Source: CAKZLS01 sp963771545 (lineage in GTDB: Bacteria; Pseudomonadota; Alphaproteobacteria; Rhodospirillales; Defluviicoccaceae). Taken from it: a stretch of 64,000 nucleotides of DNA. The notes beneath the pieces are model-generated. The model was not told where the DNA came from. It made no database searches and saw only the letters and a program-made list of their open reading frames with translations. Below, one piece after another: positions 8,978 through 18,290 of this stretch. Position numbers and translations under genes: made by a program. The stretch lies in the NCBI GenBank assembly GCA_963771545.1, contig CAVYTX010000005.1, forward strand, positions 186,001 to 250,000, in the 5' to 3' direction. Each line of letters starts with the position of its first letter. The first letter of the stretch is position 1.

Positions 8978-9412
8978 CTAGTGGCTCTTGCCTTGACCGG
9001 CTTCGTACTGATCGATCGCGTCGCACATCGCTTCGGCGGCCCTGAGTTCGCGTTCGGCGCCAATCCGGACACCAAAGGTGTCGGCAACCAAGAGCGAGTC
9101 GTGGGCGCGTTTCAATCGCTCCTCGGCATCGTCGCGAGTGATTTCATTGACACGCATCGCTTCTTCAGCAAGGACGGTACACCGTTCTGTTGTCACTTCT
9201 GCGAAACCTTCTTCGACAAAAATCTGGTCCAAAACCTTCAGGTTCTTGTCGCGGATCTCAATTGTTCCTGGCCTCAACGTGGACAACAAGGGCGCGTGGC
9301 CCGGCAATACACCAAAATTTCCATCGCCCCCGGGTAGAACCACCAGTTCCGTCTGCTCGGAGATCATCATTTGCGCGGGGGTCACGATTTCGAACAAAAA
9401 GGTTTCCACCAT
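8978..9412 (-). CDS. atpC: ATP synthase epsilon subunit
   Basis: The 144-residue central-stalk subunit has an N-terminal beta-barrel (FEIVTPAQMMISEQTELVVLPGGDGNFGVLPGHAPLLSTL) with the signature GDFGVLPGHAP-like motif, then a C-terminal two-helix region (DDAEERLKRAHDSL…). It couples rotation to catalysis and can inhibit hydrolysis. It is the last gene of atpHAGDC, 23 bases after atpD. The stop codon is formed by the CTAG border of the MITE, so the native 3' flank and any operon terminator have been displaced. Confidence 0.95.
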   Translation of the reverse strand: MVETFLFEIVTPAQMMISEQTELVVLPGGDGNFGVLPGHAPLLSTLRPGTIEIRDKNLKVLDQIFVEEGFAEVTTERCTVLAEEAMRVNEITRDDAEERLKRAHDSLLVADTFGVRIGAERELRAAEAMCDAIDQYEAGQGKSH

Positions 9413-9435
9413 CGTTTGAACTCCAATCGGCCGTT

Positions 9436-10863
9436 TTAGGCCGCTTGCTCCGCCATGCGTTTCGCCTTTTCAACCGCTTCTTCGATGGTGCCGACCATGT
9501 AGAAGGCGGCTTCTGGCAAATGATCATATTCGCCCGCACAAATGGCCTTAAACGCCTTGATGGTGTCTTCGAGGTTGACGAACACGCCCGGTGTTCCGGT
9601 AAACACTTCCGCGACATGAAACGGTTGACTCAGAAACCGCTGGATTTTCCGCGCCCGCGCGACCGTCAGTTTATCTTCTTCGGACAACTCGTCCATACCG
9701 AGAATAGCGATAATGTCTTGCAACGATTTGTATGCTTGTAAGGTTTCCTGGACCTGGCGAGCAACCCTATAATGCTCTTCGCCAACCAATCGCGGATCGA
9801 GCACCCGCGACGTGGAATCCAATGGATCAACCGCCGGGTAGATGCCCAGCTCGGCGATCTGACGACTAAGCACCGTGGTCGCGTCCAAATGCGCAAATGA
9901 CGTCGCCGGCGCGGGGTCCGTGAGGTCGTCCGCTGGCACGTAGATCGCCTGCACGGAGGTGATAGACCCTTTTTTCGTGGATGTAATGCGCTCCTGCAGA
10001 GCGCCCATGTCGGTGGCCAGCGTGGGCTGATAACCCACGGCGGAGGGAATACGCCCCAAAAGCGCCGATACTTCTGAACCGGCTTGAGTAAATCGGAATA
10101 TATTATCCACGAAGAAAAGAACGTCTTGCCCTTCTTCATCGCGAAAGTACTCGGCCAACGTTAAGCCGGACAACGCAACGCGGGAGCGCGCGCCTGGCGG
10201 CTCGTTCATTTGTCCATAAACGAGGGCCGCCTTGGAACCCATACCGTCCAGTTTGATCACACCGGACTCGATCATCTCATGGTAAAGATCGTTGCCCTCG
10301 CGCGTGCGCTCTCCGACCCCGGCGAAAACCGAATATCCGCCGTGTGCCTTCGCGATGTTATTGATCAATTCCATAATGATAACGGTCTTGCCAACACCGG
10401 CGCCGCCAAACAATCCGACCTTACCGCCCTTGGGATAAGGCTCGATCAGATCGATCACCTTAATGCCGGTAACCAAGATCTCGGTTTCCGTCGCTTGCTC
10501 CAAGAACGTTGGGGCCGTTCTATGTATAGGAAACCTTTGTTTCGTTTCAACGGCCCCGCGCTCGTCCACGGGATCGCCCACGACATTGATTATCCGGCCA
10601 AGCGTCTCCGGCCCCACCGGGACGGTGATGGGTGTACCCGTGTCGACAACTTCCTGCCCGCGCACCAACCCATCGGTGATATCCATGGCAATGGTACGAA
10701 CCGTTGATTCGCCTAAATGCTGAGCAACCTCGAGAACCAACGTCTTCCCGTGATTATCCGCGTGCAGGGCGTTGAGGATTTCGGGGAGTTCTCCCTCGAA
10801 ACGGACGTCAACCACCGCCCCCAGAACCTGGGTTACTTTGCCGTGGGCCTTTTTGGTTGTCAT
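9436..10863 (-). CDS. atpD: ATP synthase beta subunit
   Basis: The 475-residue catalytic subunit of F1 has Walker A GGAGVGKT at 153-160, the catalytic glutamate region GVGERTREGNDLY, the ALSGLTLAEYFRDEEGQDVLFFVDNIFRF stretch around Walker B, and DELSEED near the C-terminus. It makes ATP in the alpha3beta3 ring, driven by rotation of gamma. It sits between atpG and atpC in the usual order, with 46 bases separating it from atpG. Full length, no anomalies. Confidence 0.97.
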   Translation of the reverse strand: MTTKKAHGKVTQVLGAVVDVRFEGELPEILNALHADNHGKTLVLEVAQHLGESTVRTIAMDITDGLVRGQEVVDTGTPITVPVGPETLGRIINVVGDPVDERGAVETKQRFPIHRTAPTFLEQATETEILVTGIKVIDLIEPYPKGGKVGLFGGAGVGKTVIIMELINNIAKAHGGYSVFAGVGERTREGNDLYHEMIESGVIKLDGMGSKAALVYGQMNEPPGARSRVALSGLTLAEYFRDEEGQDVLFFVDNIFRFTQAGSEVSALLGRIPSAVGYQPTLATDMGALQERITSTKKGSITSVQAIYVPADDLTDPAPATSFAHLDATTVLSRQIAELGIYPAVDPLDSTSRVLDPRLVGEEHYRVARQVQETLQAYKSLQDIIAILGMDELSEEDKLTVARARKIQRFLSQPFHVAEVFTGTPGVFVNLEDTIKAFKAICAGEYDHLPEAAFYMVGTIEEAVEKAKRMAEQAA

Positions 10864-10909
10864 TGTGAAAACTCCTCTGGCGGTCCCTGCATTTGGCGCG
10901 GCGGACAGC

Positions 10910-11803
10910 TCACAGCGCTTCCGCGCCCGAAATAATCTCGATGAGTTCCTTGGTGATCGCCGCCTGACGGCTTCGATTGTAGGTCATCTTTAACTGGTCG
11001 ATCATGTCACCGGCATTACGCGTGGCGTTATCCATTGCCGTCATTCTGGCGCCTTGCTCGGAGGCGAAACTCTCTAATAACGCGCGAAAAACCTGCGTGG
11101 AGAGATTCGCGGGCAACAACGCGCCGAGAAGTAAATCGTCGGCCGGCTCCAAGTCATAGATCGCCGTGCTCACGGCCGGCTCTTCCTCTCCTTCATCTTT
11201 CGCTTCGGACATCCGGAACGGAATAATCTGCTTCGTGGTCATCTCCTGGGCGATCGCCGACTTGAACGTGTTGTAAATGATCGTACAGACATCGAACTCC
11301 TGGTTGTCGAACTTATTGCGCAAACGGCGCGCGATGTCGCGCGCTGGCCCAAATTGCGCGCCGGTTCGCGTGACCTGTTCGAGTGTATCGATAATCAGCG
11401 GCCCCAATTGGCCGCGCAAGGCATCGCGCCCCTTGCGGCCAATGCAAAAAATCTTGACCTGCTTGCCCTCGCGCTGCAGCGCGGCCACCCGTTTCTTCGT
11501 TTCTCTCGCGACACTGCTGTTGAACCCGCCGCACAAACCGCGATCCCCCGTCACCACGACCAGCAAATGGTTAGTTTCGGAACCGTGCCCAGAGAGCAGC
11601 TTCGGCGCCGTTTCCAGGTTCGGCAAACTGGCGACCAAACCGGACAGCATCCTTTCCATGCGGCGCGCGTAGGGACGGCCTTGCGAAGCCGCGGCTTCCG
11701 CCTTCTTCAATTTGGACGCCGCCACCATCTTCATCGCCGACGTAATTTTCTGCGTCAACTCTACGCTGGCGATACGAACTTTCAGGTCTTTAAGGCTGGG
11801 CAT
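10910..11803 (-). CDS. atpG: ATP synthase gamma subunit
   Basis: The 297-residue rotor shaft has the characteristic N-terminus MPSLKDLKVRIASVELTQKI with KAMKMVAASKLKKAE, a central GDRGLCGGFNS segment, and the C-terminal helix TYNRSRQAAITKELIEIISGAEAL. It turns inside the alpha3beta3 ring and links F0 to F1. It lies 47 bases after atpA in the operon. Length is normal for alphaproteobacteria. Confidence 0.96.
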   Translation of the reverse strand: MPSLKDLKVRIASVELTQKITSAMKMVAASKLKKAEAAASQGRPYARRMERMLSGLVASLPNLETAPKLLSGHGSETNHLLVVVTGDRGLCGGFNSSVARETKKRVAALQREGKQVKIFCIGRKGRDALRGQLGPLIIDTLEQVTRTGAQFGPARDIARRLRNKFDNQEFDVCTIIYNTFKSAIAQEMTTKQIIPFRMSEAKDEGEEEPAVSTAIYDLEPADDLLLGALLPANLSTQVFRALLESFASEQGARMTAMDNATRNAGDMIDQLKMTYNRSRQAAITKELIEIISGAEAL

Positions 11804-11850
11804 GCGACGTTATTCCCGTGCCTTTGTCCGCGGTTGTTTCGAATTCGCGC

Positions 11851-13383
11851 TCACGAGAAGGCTTTGCTGAAACGATCAAGAAAAGCCCTGAGCTTCTTGT
11901 TCGTTTCATCCGAAATGTCCTTTTCTAGCCGGATGGTTTCAAGAATATCGGCGCCGTTAGCGCGAATATCGTCCAGCAGCGACTGCTCGAATCTGCCGAC
12001 GCTTTGCGCGGGAATCTTGTCAAGGTAGCCGTTCACGCCCGCGTAAATGGAAATAACCTGCTCTTCAACGGGATAGGGCACAAACTGGCCTTGCTTCAGC
12101 ACCTCGGTCAGACGCTCCCCGCGCGCCAACAGCCGCTGCGTGGACGCATCCAAATCGGATGCAAACTGCGAAAACGCCGCCATCTCTCGATACTGCGCGA
12201 GCTCGAGCTTAATGGACCCCGACACCTTCTTCATGGCCTTGATCTGAGCGGCCGAACCAACCCGGCTTACGGAAATGCCGACATTAACGGCCGGCCGGAT
12301 GCCCCGGTAAAACAGTTCGGTCTCAAGGAAGATCTGGCCATCCGTGATAGAGATAACATTGGTTGGGATGTACGCCGATACGTCGCCGGCCTGGGTCTCG
12401 ATCACCGGCAACGCCGTCAGCGAGCCCGCGCCGTAATCGTCACTCATCTTCGCCGCGCGCTCAAGCAGGCGAGAATGCAAATAAAACACATCCCCGGGGT
12501 AGGCCTCGCGTCCCGGGGGCCGGCGCAGCAGCAGGGACATCTGTCGATAGGCCACGGCCTGTTTGGACAGATCGTCATAAAAGATAACGGCGTGCATGCC
12601 ATTGTCGCGGAAGTACTCCCCAATGGTGCACGCGCTGAACGGGGCCAAAAATTGAAGAGGCGCCGCTTCGGAAGCGGTGGCGGCCACGACCACCGAATAT
12701 TCAAAAGCGTCGTGTTCCTGCAACACTTTAACGAGTTGGGCCACGGACGAGCGCTTTTGGCCGATGGCGACATAAATGCAATAAAGCCTTTCCGAGTCGT
12801 CCTTGGCCCGATCGTTGATACGCTTCTGATTGATAATTGTATCGAGGATAATCGCCGTCTTTCCTGTTTGGCGATCTCCAATTATCAACTCGCGCTGCCC
12901 ACGGCCGATCGGGATCAAACAATCGATGGCCTTAAGGCCCGTCTGCATCGGCTCGTGAACCGATTTTCGCGGAATGATGCTGGGCGCCTTGACATCGGCG
13001 ACACGCCGTTCGTCGGAGTCGATGGGCCCCTTGCCGTCGATGGGTTCGCCAACGGCGTTGATAACCCGGCCCAACAGTCCCTTACCCACGGGCACGTCAA
13101 CGATCGCCCCGGTACGTTTGACCGTATCGCCCTCGCGGATGTTGCGGTCATCGCCGAACAGCACCACACCAACGTTGTCCTCTTCGAGGTTGAGCGCCAT
13201 GGCTTTGGTGCCATCCGGGAACTCAACCATCTCGCCCATTTCGACCTTGTCCATGCCGTAGACACGAGCGATGCCGTCCCCCACCGAGAGAACGGTGCCA
13301 ACCTCCGCGACTTCCGCCTCGGTCCCGAACGAAGCGATTTGTTCCTTGATGATGGCGGAAATTTCCGCGGCCCGGATTTCCAT
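11851..13383 (-). CDS. atpA: ATP synthase alpha subunit
   Basis: The 510-residue regulatory subunit of F1 has Walker A GDRQTGKT at 169-176 and the PGREAYPGDVFYLHSRLLERAAK region typical of alpha subunits. It forms the non-catalytic nucleotide sites alternating with beta. Its start overlaps the atpH stop by one base (ATG at 13383-13381), which fits coupled, stoichiometric synthesis. Complete and unremarkable. Confidence 0.97.
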   Translation of the reverse strand: MEIRAAEISAIIKEQIASFGTEAEVAEVGTVLSVGDGIARVYGMDKVEMGEMVEFPDGTKAMALNLEEDNVGVVLFGDDRNIREGDTVKRTGAIVDVPVGKGLLGRVINAVGEPIDGKGPIDSDERRVADVKAPSIIPRKSVHEPMQTGLKAIDCLIPIGRGQRELIIGDRQTGKTAIILDTIINQKRINDRAKDDSERLYCIYVAIGQKRSSVAQLVKVLQEHDAFEYSVVVAATASEAAPLQFLAPFSACTIGEYFRDNGMHAVIFYDDLSKQAVAYRQMSLLLRRPPGREAYPGDVFYLHSRLLERAAKMSDDYGAGSLTALPVIETQAGDVSAYIPTNVISITDGQIFLETELFYRGIRPAVNVGISVSRVGSAAQIKAMKKVSGSIKLELAQYREMAAFSQFASDLDASTQRLLARGERLTEVLKQGQFVPYPVEEQVISIYAGVNGYLDKIPAQSVGRFEQSLLDDIRANGADILETIRLEKDISDETNKKLRAFLDRFSKAFS

Positions 13384-13943
13384 TATCCAATTCCCTTCAT
13401 GGAAAGGCGCAACCTGTGCAGCTTCGTGCGCAGCGAACTATCGACCATGCGCGAGCCAACCTTGACGACCAGCCCGCCCAGCAACTCAGAATCAACGCGT
13501 GTCGCCAGCGCGACTTTTGTCCCCATAGCCTTGGTCAAGGCTTCGGAGAGGGCGGTCAATTGCCCCTTCGACAGCGCCTTGGCCGACACCACCTCGGCGG
13601 TGGTCTCTCCGCGGCGACCCGCCAATATATCTCTGTACGCGGCGATCATCTGGGGCAATGCAAACAGCCGCCTGTTCCGCGCCACCAAGCCGACAAATCG
13701 GCGCGTTAGCCCGCTCACTCCTGCTTTCAGAAGCAACGCATCCATGGCGCCGCCCTGGTCGTCGCGGGAAACAATCGGAGATCGAATGAGCCGCCGCAAA
13801 TCGTTGCTTTCGCGGATCATCTCGTCCAGACCTTGGAGTTCATCCGCGACTTGGTCCATCGCCTTATCCGCTTCAGCCAACTCGAAGAGCGCAGAGGCGT
13901 AGCGGTCGGCAACGCCAGCGGAGCCTGTGGACTTGGATGTCAC
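13383..13943 (-). CDS. atpH: ATP synthase delta subunit
   Basis: The 186-residue peripheral-stalk subunit (OSCP homologue) has VADRYASALFELAEADKAMDQV at the N-terminus and the C-terminal signature VDSELLGGLVVKVGSRMVDSSLRTKL. It ties F1 to the b-subunit stator. The start is GTG at 13943, preceded by an AGGG-type site. It is the first gene of the atpHAGDC cluster; F0 genes (atpIBEF) are not in the window, as expected for alphaproteobacteria where they are separate. Confidence 0.95.
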   Translation of the reverse strand: MTSKSTGSAGVADRYASALFELAEADKAMDQVADELQGLDEMIRESNDLRRLIRSPIVSRDDQGGAMDALLLKAGVSGLTRRFVGLVARNRRLFALPQMIAAYRDILAGRRGETTAEVVSAKALSKGQLTALSEALTKAMGTKVALATRVDSELLGGLVVKVGSRMVDSSLRTKLHRLRLSMKGIG

Positions 13944-14313
13944 CCCTAAAACCCTCGACTTTTTTCTTGTGTTCGGACCATGAGTCCCCCTTGGTCCGTT
14001 TCAAACCCCTGCGCGAGGGCTTCCTGCCCCCGAAACGACTGTTCTGTAACATACTCATTCGGGCCTTGCAACCAAACTCCCGCGCCGCACAGCCGCCGAA
14101 ACCGTGCCCAAACTTGCCCAACCCCGTACACTTTGACGGACCAACTCGCGATTGAGGCAGACATCCGGCGCGTTCCAATGCTGCGGCACAACATTGATCG
14201 GCCGATGATTGCGTGTAAACCACAGGTTGATGCGCGCCATCGTCGGTGGTCTGCACGACTTGGCGCGACACCGCGCACGAGACAGACCAAATAATCGGCG
14301 GAAATCTGGCCGG
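13944..14313. other. Intergenic region upstream of atpH
   Basis: There are 370 bases between priA and atpH, both on the minus strand. No gene is supported; several overlapping open frames show no family features. It contains the candidate atp promoter listed separately and presumably the priA 3' end signals. Confidence 0.5.
14043..14071 (-). promoter_or_regulatory. Candidate sigma-70 promoter for atpHAGDC
   Basis: On the minus strand TTGCAA (14071-14066) is followed after exactly 17 bases by TACAGA (14048-14043), about 100 bases before the atpH start. Four of six -35 and four of six -10 positions match consensus. It is the best pair I found in the gap, not a demonstrated promoter. Confidence 0.3.
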
Positions 14314-16521
14314 TTAGAGGAAATTGTATGGATCCACATCAATCTGCACACGCACGGAGTTTGCCACGCGACAGGATGCCAGCCACTGTCGCGCCAACGC
14401 GGATGCGTTCACATTTTTTGGGGTCTTCATCAACAGCCGCCGCCGGTGGCGTCGCCGCAAAAAGGCCATGGGCGCCGGAGCCGGTCCCAATACTCGGATG
14501 CCATCCCCCGATGGCGCGGCGCGCGCCAGATCGCGGGCGGACGCCTCGACGGCTGCTTCATCGCGGCCCGATACAATGAGCGCCACCAACCGGCTGAATG
14601 GGGGCATCCACGCCTCACGACGGGCTTCGCCCTCCGCAACAAGAAACTGGTTCCGATTGCCAGAGCTCAGGGCCTTGATCACCGGATGATTGGGGATGTG
14701 GGTTTGCACCAGGACCCGGCCCGGACGTTGTCCCCGGCCAGCGCGACCGGCCACTTGATAAAGCAACTGATAGGTGCGTTCCGCCGCTCGAAGATCGCCG
14801 CCAGCCAATCCGATGTCCGCGTCGATCACTCCCACCAGGGTCAACAGTGGAAAGTGATAACCCTTGGCAATAATCTGGGTCCCGATGACCACATCGACAT
14901 CATGCTCCTCGATACGCCGGACGAGTTCGGCCGCGGCGCGGGGGCCCGTCAATGTGTCGCTGGTCGCAAGCGTGTAGCGCAGCTCGGGGAAGATCTCCTC
15001 AAACTCCTCCGCCAGCCGCTCGACCCCGGGCCCGCACGCGGTGAGATTATCCTTGGCGCCACACTCGGGGCACAAATTCAGGACTGAGACGGAATAACCG
15101 CAGTGGTGACACTGGAGCCGGCCAATAAGCCGGTGCTCGACCAGCCAAGCGGTGCAGCTCGGGCACCGCAGCCGATAACCGCAGGCCCGGCAAAGAGTTA
15201 AGGGTGCGTATCCGCGGCGATTGAGAAACAGCAGGGACTGCGCGCCCTCGGCGGCGGTCTCCTTGAGTGCGTCGCGCATCTCGGGGGCCAACCATCGCCC
15301 GCGAGAGGATCCCTTCGCCCGCAAATCGACGATGATGATCGAAGGCGCGCTCGCGCCGCCGTGCCGTTGGGGCAAATGGAGGCGGCTATAGCGATGACTC
15401 TTTACATTCGCCACCGTTTCCAGAGACGGCGTTGCCGACGCCAGTACGACGGGAATGTCCCCCAGATTGGCTCGGACCACGGCCATGTCGCGTGCGTGAT
15501 AGGCGACACCGTCGTCCTGCTTGAAGGCTGTTTCATGCTCCTCGTCCACGACGATCAGCCCCAAACGGGAAAACGGCAGGAAAAGAGCGGAGCGCGCGCC
15601 CACGACGACGCCCTCGCGGCCCTCGGCCACACCCCGCCAGGTGCGGCGCCGCTCCCCGCCCGTGAGATCCGAGTGCCACTGCGCCGGCTGCGCGCCGAAG
15701 CGATCGCAAAAGCGGGAAAGCCACTGAGCCCCAAGCGCAATCTCGGGCAGGAGCACCAGGACCTGGCGCCCCTGCTTGAGGGTCTCGGCGACGGCTTCGA
15801 AGTATACCTCCGTCTTGCCCGAACCCGGAACGCCATCGAGGACGGTCACGGAAAAGCCGTCCGTAGCCCCTTTTCTTAGGTGAATCGCCGCGTCGGATTG
15901 CGCCCGCGACAGGAGGGGCCCGGGGCATCGCCAATTCGGCGCATTTGTCTCGTCGCGACACATCTCGACGGCTTGAATGGCGCCGGCATCCAATAGCCCC
16001 TTGATAACCGGCGTTCCAACCTTGGCGTCGCCGACCAACTCCGAAAGCGCGCGGGGCAACTCCTGGGCAAGTAAATCCAGGACCCGCTGCCTTGCGGACG
16101 TAAGCCGAATGTTCGGCATGGAGGGAGCAAGCACACAGGCGATTCCCGGTTTCGGCGGTTTCAGCGCATCCGGTACGCTCATCACCATGCGTAGAACCGC
16201 GCCGGCGCTATGGGCGGTGTACGCCGCGACCCAATCCACAAATCGCCTCGACACCTTGGGCAAGGCGGGTACCGGGCACTCGTGAAGAATCGGCTTGAGT
16301 TTGTTCGTGGGCATGTCGCCGGTTCCACCGCCCCACACGACGCCGAACAGTTGTCGCCGCCCAAACGAAACCTGCACAAAATCGCCGGCGGACAGGGTCA
16401 TTTCATCAGGCACGAGGTAGTCAAAGGTTCCGGCCAGCGGCAGGGGCAGCAACACCCCGACCCGGTCGCCGGACCCATATGGGCGTTGCACGGGAGTCAC
16501 GGTCTTAAAACTTTCGATCAT
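14314..16521 (-). CDS. priA: Primosomal protein N' (replication restart helicase)
   Basis: The 735-residue helicase reloads the replisome at collapsed forks. The N-terminal DNA-binding part is followed by helicase motifs: Walker A GVPGSGKT at 230-237, DEEH at 326-329, and the zinc-binding cysteine cluster CRACGYRLRCPSC…CHHCGYS…CPECGA that is diagnostic for PriA. The C-terminus ends VQIDVDPYNFL as in the family. It is divergent from the DUF484 gene and upstream of the atp operon, with a 370-base gap to atpH. Full length. Confidence 0.95.
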   Translation of the reverse strand: MIESFKTVTPVQRPYGSGDRVGVLLPLPLAGTFDYLVPDEMTLSAGDFVQVSFGRRQLFGVVWGGGTGDMPTNKLKPILHECPVPALPKVSRRFVDWVAAYTAHSAGAVLRMVMSVPDALKPPKPGIACVLAPSMPNIRLTSARQRVLDLLAQELPRALSELVGDAKVGTPVIKGLLDAGAIQAVEMCRDETNAPNWRCPGPLLSRAQSDAAIHLRKGATDGFSVTVLDGVPGSGKTEVYFEAVAETLKQGRQVLVLLPEIALGAQWLSRFCDRFGAQPAQWHSDLTGGERRRTWRGVAEGREGVVVGARSALFLPFSRLGLIVVDEEHETAFKQDDGVAYHARDMAVVRANLGDIPVVLASATPSLETVANVKSHRYSRLHLPQRHGGASAPSIIIVDLRAKGSSRGRWLAPEMRDALKETAAEGAQSLLFLNRRGYAPLTLCRACGYRLRCPSCTAWLVEHRLIGRLQCHHCGYSVSVLNLCPECGAKDNLTACGPGVERLAEEFEEIFPELRYTLATSDTLTGPRAAAELVRRIEEHDVDVVIGTQIIAKGYHFPLLTLVGVIDADIGLAGGDLRAAERTYQLLYQVAGRAGRGQRPGRVLVQTHIPNHPVIKALSSGNRNQFLVAEGEARREAWMPPFSRLVALIVSGRDEAAVEASARDLARAAPSGDGIRVLGPAPAPMAFLRRRHRRRLLMKTPKNVNASALARQWLASCRVANSVRVQIDVDPYNFL

Positions 16522-16604
16522 GAACGGCGTTTAACGCTTAGTTTTTGCGTAATGAATCTGTTATAGGGCGTAATTATTAAAACAAGAACCAGGGGGTCGT
16601 CTCT

Positions 16605-17300
16605 GTGACAAAAATCGACAGCTGTGATGCTCTTACCGCGGAGCAGGTTGCCAGTTACCTTCGCCGCAATCCAGATTTCTTTGCACTTCAACCGGACTTG
16701 CTGACGGCCTTGGCGCCTCCGGAGCGCTGGGAAGGAGATACCGTCGTCGACATTCAGCAGTTTATTGTGGAGGGACTGCGCGAGCAAATGGATGGGCTTC
16801 GGGACTGCGCGACGGAAGTCATCGAAACCAGCCGTTCCAATATGGCGTACCAACAAAAAACGCATGCGGCCGTTCTAAAGCTATTGGCCGCCAATAGCCT
16901 GGAACAGCTGGTGGCGGCGATAAATGACGACCTTCCCGGCATTCTCGACGTCGACGTCGTCGCCATCGCGCTCGAGCAGACCGGATCTATCGACTGCGGT
17001 TCTCTACGGGTTGCTCCCCTGGTTCCCGGAGAGGTGGACTACCTGCTTGGGGCCAGCCAGGACGTTCTTCTATTGGCCGATCTGGCGGATGAAGCTCAGA
17101 TATTCGGCAATGGCGCCGAACAGATTCGGTCCGCCGCATTTGCACGCGTTGATCCGGGACCGATTGCTCCATCGGGCGTGTTGGCAATGGGCGCGCGTCA
17201 AGAAGGGGCCTTTCATCCTTGTCAAGGCACCGAATTGTTGGCCTTTCTCGCCGGCGTCGTCGAGTTTTGCATCCATCGCTCCTACGAGAACCCGGCTTGA
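16605..17300 (+). CDS. DUF484 family protein
   Basis: The 231-residue protein starts with the DUF484 signature (LTAEQVASYLRRNPDFFALQPDLL), a coiled-coil segment, then a GAF-like domain (ANSLEQLVAAINDDLPGILDVDVVAIALE…). Its molecular role is not established; the gene is commonly found next to xerC, as here. The start is GTG at 16605 with AGGGGG upstream. Its TGA overlaps the xerC TTG start by 4 bases, so the two are co-translated. Confidence 0.88.
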   Translation: MTKIDSCDALTAEQVASYLRRNPDFFALQPDLLTALAPPERWEGDTVVDIQQFIVEGLREQMDGLRDCATEVIETSRSNMAYQQKTHAAVLKLLAANSLEQLVAAINDDLPGILDVDVVAIALEQTGSIDCGSLRVAPLVPGEVDYLLGASQDVLLLADLADEAQIFGNGAEQIRSAAFARVDPGPIAPSGVLAMGARQEGAFHPCQGTELLAFLAGVVEFCIHRSYENPA

Positions 17301-18229
17301 CCGGCAATGATGCGCACCCCTCTGTTTCTTCCGCTATCGACGCTTGGCGCACGTGGCTCTCCAATGAGCGCCGGGTATCCGCCAATACGATGTTGGCCTA
17401 CGGCCGCGACATCGCCGCGTTTCTTACATTCGTTTGCAACCACCTAGGGGCGCCGCCGTCGCTCCACGACTTGGATACGCTGACGACCGCCGACTTCCGC
17501 GCCTACCTCGCGGCCCGCACCTCACGAAGGATGGCACGGACGTCCACCGCCCGGACGATGGCGACCCTGCGGAGCTTCTTTCGTTTTCTCGACAAGAGAA
17601 ATCTCGCCCACAATGCCGCCGTATTCGCCATCCGCGCGCCCAAACTTCCGAAAGCGGTTCCCAAACCACTGTCCGAAAACGAAGCCTTGAAATCGATCGA
17701 TTGCGCAATGGATCTCTGCGATAAATCCTGGATCGGACTGCGCGACGCCGCATTGTTCATTTTTCTCTATGGCTGCGGGCTCCGAATCGGCGAAGCCTTG
17801 GCGCTCAATCGTCAAGACGCGCCGAGCGGCGACGCCATGATGGTCTCGGGCAAGGGAAACAAGCAACGAATTGTTCCGATCCTTCCGGCCGTCGCGAATG
17901 CCATCGGCACGTATCTCGATGCCTGTCCCTACCGACTTCGCGGCGAGGACCCACTGTTCGTAGGAGCGCAAGGCAAGCGCCTCAACCCGGGAGTTGTCCA
18001 GCGGCAAATGCGCCGAGTACGAGCGCTGCTAGCGCTTCCCGAAACGGCGACACCGCACGCGCTGCGGCACAGTTTCGCCACCCACCTGCTCGCCGGGGGA
18101 GGGGATCTCAGAACCATTCAGGAACTTCTCGGGCACGCCTCGCTCTCGACCACTCAGCGGTACACGGAAGTCGATGTGACGCGCCTCAGCGCCGTCCACC
18201 GCAATGCGCACCCTCGAGCGCGACGATGA
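17297..18229 (+). CDS. xerC: Tyrosine recombinase XerC
   Basis: The 310-residue recombinase resolves chromosome dimers at dif with XerD. The N-terminal SAM-like core-binding domain (WLSNERRVSANTMLAYGRDIAAFL) precedes the catalytic domain with the full set: R in GLRIGEALAL, K in VSGKGNKQR, HALRHSFATHLL, H in LLGHASLSTTQRYTEV and the nucleophilic tyrosine there. TTG at 17297 is the most plausible start: it overlaps the DUF484 stop and gives the usual length. The longer frame from 17219 lies within DUF484. Confidence 0.92.
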   Translation: MTGNDAHPSVSSAIDAWRTWLSNERRVSANTMLAYGRDIAAFLTFVCNHLGAPPSLHDLDTLTTADFRAYLAARTSRRMARTSTARTMATLRSFFRFLDKRNLAHNAAVFAIRAPKLPKAVPKPLSENEALKSIDCAMDLCDKSWIGLRDAALFIFLYGCGLRIGEALALNRQDAPSGDAMMVSGKGNKQRIVPILPAVANAIGTYLDACPYRLRGEDPLFVGAQGKRLNPGVVQRQMRRVRALLALPETATPHALRHSFATHLLAGGGDLRTIQELLGHASLSTTQRYTEVDVTRLSAVHRNAHPRARR

Positions 18230-18290
18230 CAGCGGAAGATTGCGCTTTTTGCCGTCCCCCTTCCATTGAGGCCGTCAAAAAGACGGTCGA

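Noticed and set aside
12004..13902. 632-codon open frame antisense to atpA and atpH
   Set aside because: It overlaps two strongly conserved ATP synthase genes on the other strand; long antisense frames are common in high-GC coding DNA.
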